Below, piece after piece: positions 43,065-51,599 of a DNA stretch of 64,000 nucleotides. The stretch spans positions 1 through 64,000 of the forward strand of contig MEEF01000008.1 of assembly GCA_001724355.1 (NCBI GenBank), read 5' to 3'. Every line of letters begins with the position of its first letter. Positions within the stretch are counted from its first letter, which is position 1. Origin of the DNA: Mesorhizobium sp. SCN 65-20 (GTDB lineage: Bacteria > Pseudomonadota > Alphaproteobacteria > Rhizobiales > Rhizobiaceae). Below the pieces are notes generated by a model. The model saw only the letters and a list, made by a program, of their open reading frames with translations, was not told the DNA's origin and did not search any database. The position numbers and the translations under genes are program-made.

Positions 43065-44468
43065 ATGACGATCAATCCGTTGAAGATTCTCCTTTTGGCT
43101 GCGGGCGGTTCTGCCGCTGCAGCCGGGGTGGCATATGTGTCTGGGGCACTGGATCCGTTCCTTGCCCCGCAGCCGGCCGTGGCAAGCCTGCAAGCGCCGG
43201 CAACTCCGACCCCTGCGGCGCCCGCCGCGCCCAAGGCACCCGAATCCGCCAAGCCGACGCCGACCGAAGCCCAGGCACCCGCCCAGCCGGCACCTGCGGT
43301 GGTGCCGCCGTCGTTCGACGTCGTCCGCGTCGAGGACAACGGCGCTCTGGTGGTCGCGGGCAAGGCCACCGGCAGCGCCAAGGTCGAGATCGTGACCGGC
43401 TCGCAGGTCATCGGATCGGCCACCGCCGGGACGGACGGCGACTTCGCCATCGTGCTCGACAAGCCGCTCAAGCCCGGCGACTACCAGATCGTGCTTCGCT
43501 CCACCGCGCCCGACAGTGTGGTGGCGACGTCGACGGAAACGGCGGTGGTGTCGGTTCCCGAGCAGCCTGGCGGCCAGGTGCTCGCGCTTGTTGAGGAACC
43601 TGGCAAGCCCGCCCAGCTGATCACCGTGCCCGAGCCGGCCAAGGCGCCGGCGACGCCGTCAGCGCCCGCAACGGAGCAGCCTGCGGCAGGCGCCGCGACC
43701 GAAGCCCCGGCGGCACAACAGCCCGCAGCCGCAGCACCCGTGGCAACAGCTCCCAAGGTCAACGTCGCCGTCGAGGCGGTCGAGATCGAGGGCAAGAAGA
43801 TCTTCATCGCCGGCAGTGCCGACGCGGGCCGCAAGGTGCGCGCCTACGCCAACGAGATACTGATCGGCGAAGCCCAGGCCTCGCCAGAGGGCCGATTCCT
43901 CATCGAGGCTGAGCGTGAGCTGCCGGTGGGCGACTATATCGTCCGCGTCGATGCGCTTGAGCCCGACGGGGTGAAGGTTGCCGGGCGTGCCGCGGTTCCG
44001 TTCACGCGCGAGCCGGGCGAGGCGATCGCCGCCGTGGCGCCCGCACAGTCCGTCGAGACCGCGGCCACGCCAGCGCCGCAGGCTGGCGAGACCCAGGCTT
44101 CGGCGACCGGCGCTCCCGCAGAAACGGCCCAGGCGCCGGCCGGGACAGCATCCGAAAAGCCGGCCGAGACGGCGTCTGCGCCGGCCGCAGCAGCAGGCGA
44201 GGTGCCTGAAGCGACCGCGCCGAAGCTGCAGCCGGTCAACAGCGCGGTGATCATCCGTCGTGGCGACTCGCTGTGGCGCATCTCGCGGCGCGTCTACGGC
44301 CAGGGCGTGCGCTACTCGACCATCTATCTCGCCAACCAGGACCAGATCCGCGATCCCGATCGCATCTGGCCGGGGCAGGTTTTCCGCGTGCCGGAGACAT
44401 CGAAGGAAGGCGAGCCGGCAAACCTGGATGCCATGGGCGAGCAGGCGATGCCCGCGCCCAAGCAGTAG
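43065..44468 (+). CDS. LysM peptidoglycan-binding protein with Ala/Pro-rich linkers
   Basis: A 467-residue envelope protein. An N-terminal hydrophobic helix (about 4-25, LKILLLAAGGSAAAAGVAYV) serves as anchor or uncleaved signal. Two Ig-like modules (near residues 85-165 and 240-310) each include a VxxVxxxGxxxVAG/IAG pattern. Long Ala/Pro/Glu linkers separate them. The C-terminal 55 residues form a LysM domain (VIIRRGDSLWRISRRVYGQG to IWPGQVFRVPE). It most likely tethers to peptidoglycan in the periplasm. The start at 43065 lies after GGGGCTGGGAC. Confidence 0.85.
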   Translation: MTINPLKILLLAAGGSAAAAGVAYVSGALDPFLAPQPAVASLQAPATPTPAAPAAPKAPESAKPTPTEAQAPAQPAPAVVPPSFDVVRVEDNGALVVAGKATGSAKVEIVTGSQVIGSATAGTDGDFAIVLDKPLKPGDYQIVLRSTAPDSVVATSTETAVVSVPEQPGGQVLALVEEPGKPAQLITVPEPAKAPATPSAPATEQPAAGAATEAPAAQQPAAAAPVATAPKVNVAVEAVEIEGKKIFIAGSADAGRKVRAYANEILIGEAQASPEGRFLIEAERELPVGDYIVRVDALEPDGVKVAGRAAVPFTREPGEAIAAVAPAQSVETAATPAPQAGETQASATGAPAETAQAPAGTASEKPAETASAPAAAAGEVPEATAPKLQPVNSAVIIRRGDSLWRISRRVYGQGVRYSTIYLANQDQIRDPDRIWPGQVFRVPETSKEGEPANLDAMGEQAMPAPKQ

Positions 44469-44498
44469 GATTCCCCGACAGGTCGGTTGCACGAACAT

Positions 44499-44531
44499 AA
44501 TTCATCGTCTATCGTCGATGGACGATGAATT
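44499..44531. promoter_or_regulatory. Probable ArsR operator overlapping the start codon
   Basis: Perfect 11-base inverted arms AATTCATCGTC (44499-44509) and GACGATGAATT (44521-44531) with an 11-base spacer. The right arm contains the ATG (44525) of the ArsR gene itself. A CATAAT (44495-44500) could be the -10 element, placing the transcript start inside the palindrome. Confidence 0.65.
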
Positions 44532-44860
44532 CATTCTCAAGAACGGCGAACGATAGCGCTTCGAGCGACGATGTCGCGCACAAGCTTGCGGCGCTCTCGC
44601 ATCCGGCGCGGCTCGAAATCCTCAGGCGCCTCGGCGGCGGCAGGTCCTGCTGCTGCAAGGAAGTGGTCGAGCATCTCGACCTCGCGCAGTCGACCGTGTC
44701 CCAGCATCTCAAGATCCTCGTCGAGGCCGGGCTGGTGCGTTACGCGCCGGAGCGGCAGCGATCCCGTTACCAGATCGATGAAGCGGCGCTGGCGGCGGTG
44801 TCGGCATCGGTTGCCGCCCTCGTCAATTCCTGCTGCGCGCTCGACGGCGCCGATAGCTAA
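44525..44860 (+). CDS. ArsR-family metalloregulator
   Basis: A 111-residue winged-helix repressor. The recognition helix lies in LDLAQSTVSQHLKILVEAGLV, preceded by a run of three cysteines, C42-C43-C44, in GRSCCCKEVVEHLDL at the alpha3 position where ArsR/CadC-type sensors bind metal. C103-C104 are near the C-terminus. No earlier start in frame is available, so translation begins within the operator, with a very short leader. The Atm1-type exporter gene starts 14 bases after its stop; co-transcription and autoregulation are likely. Confidence 0.9.
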   Translation: MNSFSRTANDSASSDDVAHKLAALSHPARLEILRRLGGGRSCCCKEVVEHLDLAQSTVSQHLKILVEAGLVRYAPERQRSRYQIDEAALAAVSASVAALVNSCCALDGADS

Positions 44861-44874
44861 TCAAGGCAAGTCCA

Positions 44875-46770
44875 GTGGCTAACAAGACCGTATCCGCCGA
44901 ACGTGGCTCGACTTTCAGCACGATCAAGAACCTTTGGCCCTACATGTGGCCGCAGGACAGGCCGGACCTCAGGGCGCGCGTCGTGTGGGCGACGGTGTTC
45001 CTGTTCGTCGCCAAGCTGACGCTGGTCGCCGGCCCCTACTTCTTCAAATGGGCGACCGATGCGCTGGCCGGAGACCAGCGTTCGCCGCTGGCGCTGCCTG
45101 CGTTCTTGCTTGCACCGGTCATGCTGGTCATCGCTTACAACGTGGTGCGCATAGTCCAGCTTGGCTTCAACCAGCTGCGCGACGCGCTGTTTGCCAGCGT
45201 CGGCCAATATGCGGTTCGCCAGCTTGCCCACCGCACCTTTGTGCACATGCACCAGCTGTCGCTGCGCTTCCACCTCGAGCGCCGCACCGGCGGGCTTTCG
45301 CGCATCATCGAGCGCGGCACCAAGGGCATCGAGACGATCGTCCGCTTCACCATCCTCAACACCGCGCCGACCATTCTGGAATTCGCGCTGACGGCCGGCA
45401 TCTTCGCCTTCGCCTATGGCTGGCAATATGTGGCTGTCGTGGCCGTCACCGTCTGGATCTATGTCTGGTTCACGGTGCGGGCCAGCGACTGGCGCATCGC
45501 CATCCGTCGCGAGATGAACGATTCCGACACCGACGCCAACACCAAGGCGATCGATTCGCTGCTCAACTTCGAGACGGTGAAGTACTTCAACAACGAGCGC
45601 ATGGAGGCCGAGCGCTTCGACCGCTCGATGGCCCGCTACGAGAGCGCCGCGACCAAGACCTGGACCTCGCTCGGCTGGCTCAACTTCGGCCAGGGCGTCA
45701 TCTTCGGCCTCGGCATGACCGTCGTCATGTGGATGTCGGCAAGGGAGGTGATGGCCGGCACCCAGACGGTCGGCGACTTCGTCTTCGTCAACGCCATGCT
45801 GATGCAGCTTTCGGTGCCGCTCAATTTCATCGGCATGATCTACCGCGAAATCCGCCAGGGCCTCACCGACATTGAGAAGATGTTCGATCTGCTCGACGTT
45901 CCCCAGGAGGTGGTGGACAAGCCCGGCGCCCAGGCGCTGGTCGTCGGCTCCGGCCGGGTCGAGTTCCGCGACGTGCATTTCGCCTACGACAAGAACCGCC
46001 AGATCCTGAAGGGCGTGAGCTTCGAGGTGCCTGCCGGCAAGACGGTGGCGATCGTCGGCCCTTCGGGCGCCGGAAAGTCGACCATCTCGCGGCTGCTCTT
46101 CCGCTTCTACGACATCCAGCAGGGCGCGATCCTGATCGACGGGCAGGACGTGCGCGACGTGACGCAGGAAAGCCTGCGCGGTGTGATCGGCATGGTGCCG
46201 CAGGACACCGTGCTGTTCAACGACACCATCGCCTACAACATCCGCTACGGCCGCATGAATGCGGACGAGGAAGACGTGCGCAAGGCGGCGGAACTCGCCC
46301 AGATCTCGGGCTTCATCGAGCGCATGCCCGAGGGCTACAAGTCGATGGTAGGCGAGCGCGGCCTGAAGCTTTCCGGCGGTGAGAAGCAGCGCGTGGCGAT
46401 TGCCCGCACCATTCTCAAGGCGCCGCCGATCCTGATGCTGGACGAGGCGACCTCCGCGCTCGACACCCATACCGAGCAGGAGATCCAGAGCGCGCTCGAC
46501 CTGGTCAGCAAGGGCCGTACCACACTGGTGATCGCCCACCGGCTGTCGACGGTGATCTCCGCCGACGAGATCATCGTGCTCGAGGACGGCAGGATAGCCG
46601 AGCGAGGGACCCATGCCGAGTTGCTCAGGCATCGCGGGCTCTACGCCCGGATGTGGGATCGCCAGCGCGAGGCGACCGAGGCCGAGGAAAGACTGCGCAA
46701 GGCGCGCGAGGACGACGAATTCGGCGTCGTCACCCGCCGCCGCACGCCGGAGGTCGCGGAAGACGCGTGA
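44875..46770 (+). CDS. ABC exporter, Atm1/HMT1-like (ABCB7 branch)
   Basis: A 631-residue half-transporter. The N-terminal six-helix membrane domain (about 30-335) has the Atm1-type block FETVKYFNNERMEAERFDRSM. The C-terminal ATPase carries Walker A GPSGAGKST, signature LSGGEKQR and Walker B ILMLDEATSALD. Bacterial Atm1 proteins export glutathione-metal or glutathione-persulfide species. The coupled ArsR gene with a Cys triplet supports metal-linked induction. Its substrate could also relate to iron-sulfur export as in mitochondria. Confidence 0.93.
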   Translation: MANKTVSAERGSTFSTIKNLWPYMWPQDRPDLRARVVWATVFLFVAKLTLVAGPYFFKWATDALAGDQRSPLALPAFLLAPVMLVIAYNVVRIVQLGFNQLRDALFASVGQYAVRQLAHRTFVHMHQLSLRFHLERRTGGLSRIIERGTKGIETIVRFTILNTAPTILEFALTAGIFAFAYGWQYVAVVAVTVWIYVWFTVRASDWRIAIRREMNDSDTDANTKAIDSLLNFETVKYFNNERMEAERFDRSMARYESAATKTWTSLGWLNFGQGVIFGLGMTVVMWMSAREVMAGTQTVGDFVFVNAMLMQLSVPLNFIGMIYREIRQGLTDIEKMFDLLDVPQEVVDKPGAQALVVGSGRVEFRDVHFAYDKNRQILKGVSFEVPAGKTVAIVGPSGAGKSTISRLLFRFYDIQQGAILIDGQDVRDVTQESLRGVIGMVPQDTVLFNDTIAYNIRYGRMNADEEDVRKAAELAQISGFIERMPEGYKSMVGERGLKLSGGEKQRVAIARTILKAPPILMLDEATSALDTHTEQEIQSALDLVSKGRTTLVIAHRLSTVISADEIIVLEDGRIAERGTHAELLRHRGLYARMWDRQREATEAEERLRKAREDDEFGVVTRRRTPEVAEDA

Positions 46771-46851
46771 TTGGGGAGGGGAGGGGCGCCGCGGCAATGT
46801 CGCGTTGCGGCGACCGGCCGTTTCCGGTAAGCACTCCGGAACTCAAACAGC

Positions 46852-47565
46852 ATGGCCGACCCCTTCATGAGCTTAGCAGACACGATCCGTAACGTCTTTG
46901 TTCCGGTTCATCGCGAGGGGTATCCCTTCATAGCCGGATTTGCGGCTGTTGCGGTGCTGCTCGGCCTGTTCTCGACCTCGCTGTTCTGGATCGGCGCGAT
47001 CCTCACCGCCTGGTGCGCCTATTTCTATCGTGATCCGGAGCGCGTGACCCCGCTCGACGACAGGCTCGTGGTGAGTCCGGCCGACGGTGTTGTGTCGGCA
47101 GTAGGCCCGGCCGTGCCGCCGCGCGAACTCGGCCTCGGAAATGCCGAGATGACGCGCATCTCGGTGTTCATGAACGTCTTTTCGGTGCATGTGAACCGCG
47201 CCCCTGTGCGCGGCAAGATCGTCCGCATCGAGCACCGCCCGGGCAAGTTCCTCAACGCGGAACTGGACAAGGCGAGCCAGGAGAACGAACGCAACGGCGT
47301 CGTCATCGACAGCCCCAACGGGCTGGTTGCCGCCGTGCAGATCGCGGGCCTTGTGGCGCGTCGCATCGTCTGCTGGGCGGATGTCGGCGGCAACATTGCC
47401 GTCGGCGAGCGCTTCGGCCTGATCCGCTTCGGCTCGCGCGTCGACGTGTTCCTGCCCGCGGGCGCGGTTCCGCGCGTCGCCGTCGGCCAGACGGCCGTAG
47501 CGGGCGAGACAGTGCTTGCCGAATTCGACGGCACGGCGCACGCGCCGCTCGTTCGGGTTTCCTGA
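46852..47565 (+). CDS. psd: Phosphatidylserine decarboxylase proenzyme
   Basis: A 237-residue membrane enzyme that makes phosphatidylethanolamine from phosphatidylserine. Self-cleavage between G194 and S195 in [11 protein letters not shown] would create the pyruvoyl group. It is the short bacterial type with one or two N-terminal helices (about 24-55). [11 protein letters not shown] and [15 protein letters not shown] are conserved. Two bases separate it from pssA, the enzyme of the preceding step. Confidence 0.95.
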   Translation: MADPFMSLADTIRNVFVPVHREGYPFIAGFAAVAVLLGLFSTSLFWIGAILTAWCAYFYRDPERVTPLDDRLVVSPADGVVSAVGPAVPPRELGLGNAEMTRISVFMNVFSVHVNRAPVRGKIVRIEHRPGKFLNAELDKASQENERNGVVIDSPNGLVAAVQIAGLVARRIVCWADVGGNIAVGERFGLIRFGSRVDVFLPAGAVPRVAVGQTAVAGETVLAEFDGTAHAPLVRVS

Positions 47566-47567
47566 CC

Positions 47568-48422
47568 ATGGTCGCGCCCTTCAAACCCTTCGAGCCGCAT
47601 GGCCGGGGCGGCCCGCGCATCCGCGAAATACCGCTCCGGCTCGTGCTTCCCAACCTGATCACGGTGCTCGCCATTTGCGCCGGGCTGTCGGGAATCAGGC
47701 TCGCCTTCGAGGGGCGCTTCGAATCGGCGGTCGTGATGGTGCTGGTCGCGGCCTTCCTGGACGGCATCGACGGGCGCCTCGCGCGCATGCTGAAGGCGAC
47801 GTCGAAATTCGGCGCGCAGATGGATTCGCTCGCCGACATCGTCAATTTCGGCGTGGTGCCGGCGCTGGTGCTCTACGCTTTCCTGCTCGACAGGGCGGGC
47901 TCCCTTGGCTGGATCGCGGCACTGCTGTTCGCGATTGCCTGCGGCCTGCGGCTTGCCCGCTTCAATGTCCTCGACGAGGACCTGGAGCGGCCGGCTTGGC
48001 AGGCGGACTATTTCGTCGGCGTGCCCGCGCCGGCCGGTGCTATTGTCGTGCTCGCGCCGATGTACGTGTCGTTTCTCGGGTTCGAACCGACCCGTACTAT
48101 GGCTTTTGCCGGCACCGCCTTCGCCATTCTGATCGCATTCCTTCTGGTCAGCCGGCTGCCCGTCTATTCCGGCAAGACGCTGCGGATCAGGCGCGAATAT
48201 CTGCTGCCGGTCATGCTGGCGGCGGTGTTCTACATACTGCTCCTGACCGTTTTCCCTTGGCAGACGCTGACGGCTTCCGTCGCGGCTTACCTCCTGTTCC
48301 TGCCGCTGAGCGCCAGCGCCTATGCGCGGCGGGCCAAGATCGAGGGTGAAAAGGCTGCGGCTGAAGCGGCGGCGGCCGCCGAGCTCGCCGCCGATACGCC
48401 GGAGATCTCGCCGGAATCCTAG
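47568..48422 (+). CDS. pssA: CDP-diacylglycerol-serine O-phosphatidyltransferase
   Basis: A 284-residue membrane enzyme. The CDP-alcohol phosphotransferase motif DGx2ARx8Gx3Dx3D is recognisable in FLDGIDGRLARMLK and FGAQMDSLADIVNFG. About eight hydrophobic segments are present. It transfers phosphatidate to serine; with psd it forms the phosphatidylethanolamine pathway. The C-terminal 35 residues are charged (Ala/Glu-rich). Its stop overlaps the stop of the convergent gene in the four bases CTAG. Confidence 0.94.
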   Translation: MVAPFKPFEPHGRGGPRIREIPLRLVLPNLITVLAICAGLSGIRLAFEGRFESAVVMVLVAAFLDGIDGRLARMLKATSKFGAQMDSLADIVNFGVVPALVLYAFLLDRAGSLGWIAALLFAIACGLRLARFNVLDEDLERPAWQADYFVGVPAPAGAIVVLAPMYVSFLGFEPTRTMAFAGTAFAILIAFLLVSRLPVYSGKTLRIRREYLLPVMLAAVFYILLLTVFPWQTLTASVAAYLLFLPLSASAYARRAKIEGEKAAAEAAAAAELAADTPEISPES

Positions 48423-50641
48423 GCAGCCTCGAGCCCAAGCTGGTCGATCGCCATGCGCCGGGCCGTCACATAGTCGGTCTTGCCCGAGCCCAGCACTGGC
48501 AGTTCGCTGACTTTGACGATGTCGTGCGGCACCATCAGGTCGGCCACCCCGGCCTGCTTGCCGTAGAGCCGCAACTGCTCGGGATCGGCGTTGGTGGCGG
48601 TGGTCACCAGCACGATGCGTTCGCCCTTGCGCTTGTCCGGCACGGCCACCGCCGCATGGTGCTCCTCGGGCCATAGCGCCTGGACGAGCATCTCGACCGC
48701 GCCGAGGGAAACCATCTCGCCCGCGATCTTGGCGAAGCGCTTGGCGCGGCCCTGGATCGTGACGAACCCCTCCCGGTCGACCGAGACGATGTCACCGGTG
48801 TCGTACCAGCCCTCGAGCGGCTGCAATTCACCTGGCCGGTCCGCGGTCATGTAGCCCATCATCAGGTTTGGGCCGGAGAGCCAGAGGCGCCCGCCTTCGC
48901 TCACGCCCTCGACCGGTTCGAGCCGCATTCGGATTCCGGGCAGCAGGCGGCCGACCGTTCCGTCCCTGTTGTGGGTCGCGGTGTTGACCGCAACGACGGG
49001 CGCGGCCTCGGTAAGGCCGTAACCTTCGATGATTTCGGCCCCGAACCGTTCGCGCCAGACCCGCCGCGTCTCCTGCCGCACGGGCTCGGCACCGGCGACG
49101 ACGAAGCGCAGGCTGGAGAAGTCGGCGTCCTCGGCCGTCCGGGCATAGGCGGATAGGAATGTATCCGTGCCGAACATGATGGTCGGGCGCGCCTTCCGCG
49201 CCACGTCGGGGATCAGCTTGTAGTGCAGCGGCGACGGATAGAGGAAAAGCCGGACTCCGGTGAGTAGCGGCAGGATCGTCCCGCCGGTCAGCCCGAAGGA
49301 ATGGAAGGCCGGCAACACGTTGAGCAGCTTGTCTGCGGGCGAGATGCTGATGCGTGCCTCAGCCTGCATGGCGTTGGCGATGAGGTTGCGGTGGGAGAGC
49401 ACGACCGCCTTCGGCGTGCCTTCTGACCCGGATGTGAACAGGATGACGGCCGGCTTCGACGCATCCTGCACCTCCAGCGGGCGATGCCACTGCAGCGCGG
49501 CTGTGGCCTTGTCGAGGGCCGACACGCCTTCGCGCAACTCCTCCAGCCAGACCATGCGCGCTCCGGCCAGTTCGATCGCGGCGACCACGTCTGCGAGACT
49601 TGCCTTTTCGATGAATGCCCGCGAGGAGACCACGACCTTGATTTCGGCCGTCTTCACCGCGGAAGTGACGTTGGCGGGGCCTGCGGTGTAGTTGACCATC
49701 GCCGCGACGCGCGCGGCCGACGCGAGCCCCATCAGCGTGATCACGAGGCCGTTGGCGTTGGGCAGGAGGATGCCCACGGCCTCTCCGGGTGCTGTGACCG
49801 CCGCCAGGCGCTGGCCTATGACGCGGGCGCCGGTCATCAGCGTGCGATAGCTCAGCGCGCCGCTGATCACATCCTCGACGATCGTCCGCGACGGGCCATA
49901 GCGGTCGGCCGCGTCGCACATCGCATGGAAGAGGCCGCGGTCCAGCTCGGTCGCGGCGAGGCGTGCTTCGGCGAACCGGTCGAAGAATGCGTTTGCGTAT
50001 GTGGTGTTCGCCATGCCGGCTCGCTCGGAAAGCTCGGCGACTGTCATGGGCGGGAGTGCTGCTATCGACAGCCGCGGGAAGCGGCTGCGCGGCGCCTGCG
50101 GCGCCGGCGTCACGGACGAGGGCAAATGGCGGGCCCCGCCGACGAAGATCGGCACGATCGCGGCATCGGCCTGCATGGCGATGCGGCCGACAGCGCGGAA
50201 CAGGCGGAACGACTTGACGTCCGGCTCGACGGCATCGGGAAAATAGACGGCCAGCCGGCCCTTGCCGCGCAGCACGCGGACCAGCCGTCGGCTGACGAAG
50301 ACATGCTCGGCGTTGAAGGCGATCGTCCGCGCCAGCGTCCGCCAGGGGTCGAGCCAGTGCGCCTGCGCGGAGGCCTCGTCGAGTATGTGCAGGGTTTCCT
50401 CGGGCAGCAGCGACAGCATCAGTGCCGGCTCGATGCTGGATTGATGCGACACGACATAGATGACCGGGGCAGGGGCCCCACGAGCGTCGCGAATGGCCTC
50501 GTCGCGCACGCGGTATGCCATCTTGAACGGGACATAGAGCAACGCCTGGCGGAAGCCGATGCCCAGAGCGTTCATCAGCACGCCTGCGGCGACGGCCCAG
50601 ACGACCGCGACGCCAAGCAGAACAGCACTGGCCAGCAGCAT
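48419..50641 (-). CDS. Acyltransferase/acyl-ACP synthetase fusion (Aas-like)
   Basis: A 740-residue membrane protein. Residues about 1-215 form a PlsC-like acyltransferase whose catalytic motif reads SHQSSIEPA: H66 is followed four residues later by E71 where the family has Asp. Residues 230-740 form an AMP-binding acyl-adenylate domain: LFTSGSEGTPK, YGLTEAAP, YDTGD and the catalytic Lys in GSGKTDY. The plan is that of E. coli Aas, which reacylates lysophospholipid. The start at 50641 is chosen for GGAGG seven bases upstream. Its location beside psd-pssA fits phospholipid recycling. Confidence 0.9.
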   Translation of the reverse strand: MLLASAVLLGVAVVWAVAAGVLMNALGIGFRQALLYVPFKMAYRVRDEAIRDARGAPAPVIYVVSHQSSIEPALMLSLLPEETLHILDEASAQAHWLDPWRTLARTIAFNAEHVFVSRRLVRVLRGKGRLAVYFPDAVEPDVKSFRLFRAVGRIAMQADAAIVPIFVGGARHLPSSVTPAPQAPRSRFPRLSIAALPPMTVAELSERAGMANTTYANAFFDRFAEARLAATELDRGLFHAMCDAADRYGPSRTIVEDVISGALSYRTLMTGARVIGQRLAAVTAPGEAVGILLPNANGLVITLMGLASAARVAAMVNYTAGPANVTSAVKTAEIKVVVSSRAFIEKASLADVVAAIELAGARMVWLEELREGVSALDKATAALQWHRPLEVQDASKPAVILFTSGSEGTPKAVVLSHRNLIANAMQAEARISISPADKLLNVLPAFHSFGLTGGTILPLLTGVRLFLYPSPLHYKLIPDVARKARPTIMFGTDTFLSAYARTAEDADFSSLRFVVAGAEPVRQETRRVWRERFGAEIIEGYGLTEAAPVVAVNTATHNRDGTVGRLLPGIRMRLEPVEGVSEGGRLWLSGPNLMMGYMTADRPGELQPLEGWYDTGDIVSVDREGFVTIQGRAKRFAKIAGEMVSLGAVEMLVQALWPEEHHAAVAVPDKRKGERIVLVTTATNADPEQLRLYGKQAGVADLMVPHDIVKVSELPVLGSGKTDYVTARRMAIDQLGLEAA

Positions 50642-50747
50642 GCCGCACCTCCAATGCACGCGGTGGCGCACCGCATGCAACGAAAACTAGACGATGGTGA
50701 CGCAAGGTCAATTCGCATCGTCTCCCCAACCCGTCACCCCAAGGAAA

Positions 50748-50769
50748 AAGCCGGTCTTTCGACCGGCTT
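50748..50769 (-). terminator. Intrinsic terminator on the minus strand
   Basis: AAGCCGGTC and GACCGGCTT form a perfect nine-base stem with a four-base loop. On the minus strand TTTTTCC follows directly. It ends the candidate small RNA. On the plus strand there is no T-run. Confidence 0.75.
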
Positions 50770-50870
50770 AAAGTCAAGGGACGGGTGGAGGGGATGGGGG
50801 GATGGGGCAACCCGTCCTGGGCACTACAACGTGGGATGGTCAGTTTGGTTCCATGCTCCCCGAAGCTTTT
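50748..50870 (-). ncRNA. Candidate small RNA with C-rich loop and terminator
   Basis: On the minus strand an 8-base stem, GGACGGGT (50817-50810) with ACCCGTCC (50786-50779), encloses a 23-base loop made mostly of C, including CCCCATCCCCCCATCCCCTCC (50808-50788), which is complementary to Shine-Dalgarno sites. Nine bases later comes an intrinsic terminator (50769-50748) followed by a T-run. No protein gene on this strand ends here, so a short RNA is the simplest reading. This layout resembles the C-rich-loop trans-acting RNAs of rhizobia. The 5' end is a guess. Confidence 0.55.
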
Positions 50871-51089
50871 TGCGCTGGCATCGGCGAATCTGGCCCCGCT
50901 CCGTCTTCGGAGGCCCGCCGTGCCAGGCGAGCAACGCAGTTGGTGGGACTGGATGGACTTTGTGAGGATCCCGGCCAGCGCGGCTTCTCCGAAGGCCAGA
51001 CTTAGCCCACCGATACTGCAAGCCGAGCGTCAACAGGCCTCACCGCGCTGTCGCTGTGCTAGCATGCGGCCGCCAAACCGGAGGAAGTC
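50871..51089. other. Intergenic region upstream of osmC and of the small RNA
   Basis: About 220 bases that should contain the minus-strand small-RNA promoter and the plus-strand promoter of the OsmC gene. I find no protein-like frame. A longer RNA extending here is possible, because several GC-rich local inverted repeats occur (for example GGCCCGCCGTGCCAGGCG near 50920). Confidence 0.35.
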
Positions 51090-51596
51090 ATGGATGCTGC
51101 GGGACTGAAGGCGCTGCAGGCGCCGCTCAAGGAGGCCTACCGCGACGATGCGGGCAAGGCGCTGATCACGCTACGTGCCACGGGCGCGGTCGACGACCAG
51201 TCGATCTCGTGCAAGGTCGACACAGGCAAGGCGATCGTGACGGCGGGCCTGCATCCGGCGACCGGGGGAACCGGGATGGAGCTTTGTTCAGGTGACATGC
51301 TGCTCGAGGCGCTGGTGGCCTGCGCCGGCGTCACGCTTAAGGCCGTGGCGACCGCGCTGGAGTTCCGGCTCGGCGAAGCGGTGGTTTCGGCGGAAGGCGA
51401 CCTCGATTTCCGGGGCACCCTCGGCGTTGCCAAGGATGCTCCCGTGGGCTTCCGCGCCATCAGGCTGTCCTTCAAGCTCGACACCGATGAGCCGCGCGAA
51501 CGCATCGACGCCCTGGTCAGGCTGACCGAGCGATACTGCGTCGTCCTCCAGACGCTGAAGGTTACTCCCGAGCTGTCGGTGTCGGCCGAGCGCTGA
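51090..51596 (+). CDS. OsmC-family peroxide-detoxification protein
   Basis: A 168-residue soluble protein. The family's two redox cysteines are C66 in TGMELCSGDMLLEALVACAG and C78 in the same stretch, the layout for organic hydroperoxide reduction. CCGGAGGAAGTC precedes the ATG. It appears monocistronic, with its stop only four bases from a convergent gene. Confidence 0.87.
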   Translation: MDAAGLKALQAPLKEAYRDDAGKALITLRATGAVDDQSISCKVDTGKAIVTAGLHPATGGTGMELCSGDMLLEALVACAGVTLKAVATALEFRLGEAVVSAEGDLDFRGTLGVAKDAPVGFRAIRLSFKLDTDEPRERIDALVRLTERYCVVLQTLKVTPELSVSAER

Positions 51597-51599
51597 CCC

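Noticed and set aside
44857-46797. A 646-codon minus-strand frame opposite the Atm1-type ABC gene
   Set aside because: It lies exactly antisense to a gene with all ABC motifs. Its translation is His/Asp/Arg-rich with no recognisable domain and no ribosome site.
50824-51033. A 69-codon minus-strand frame in the small-RNA region
   Set aside because: Basic, low-complexity peptide without a ribosome site; the stem-loops and terminator explain the region better as an RNA.
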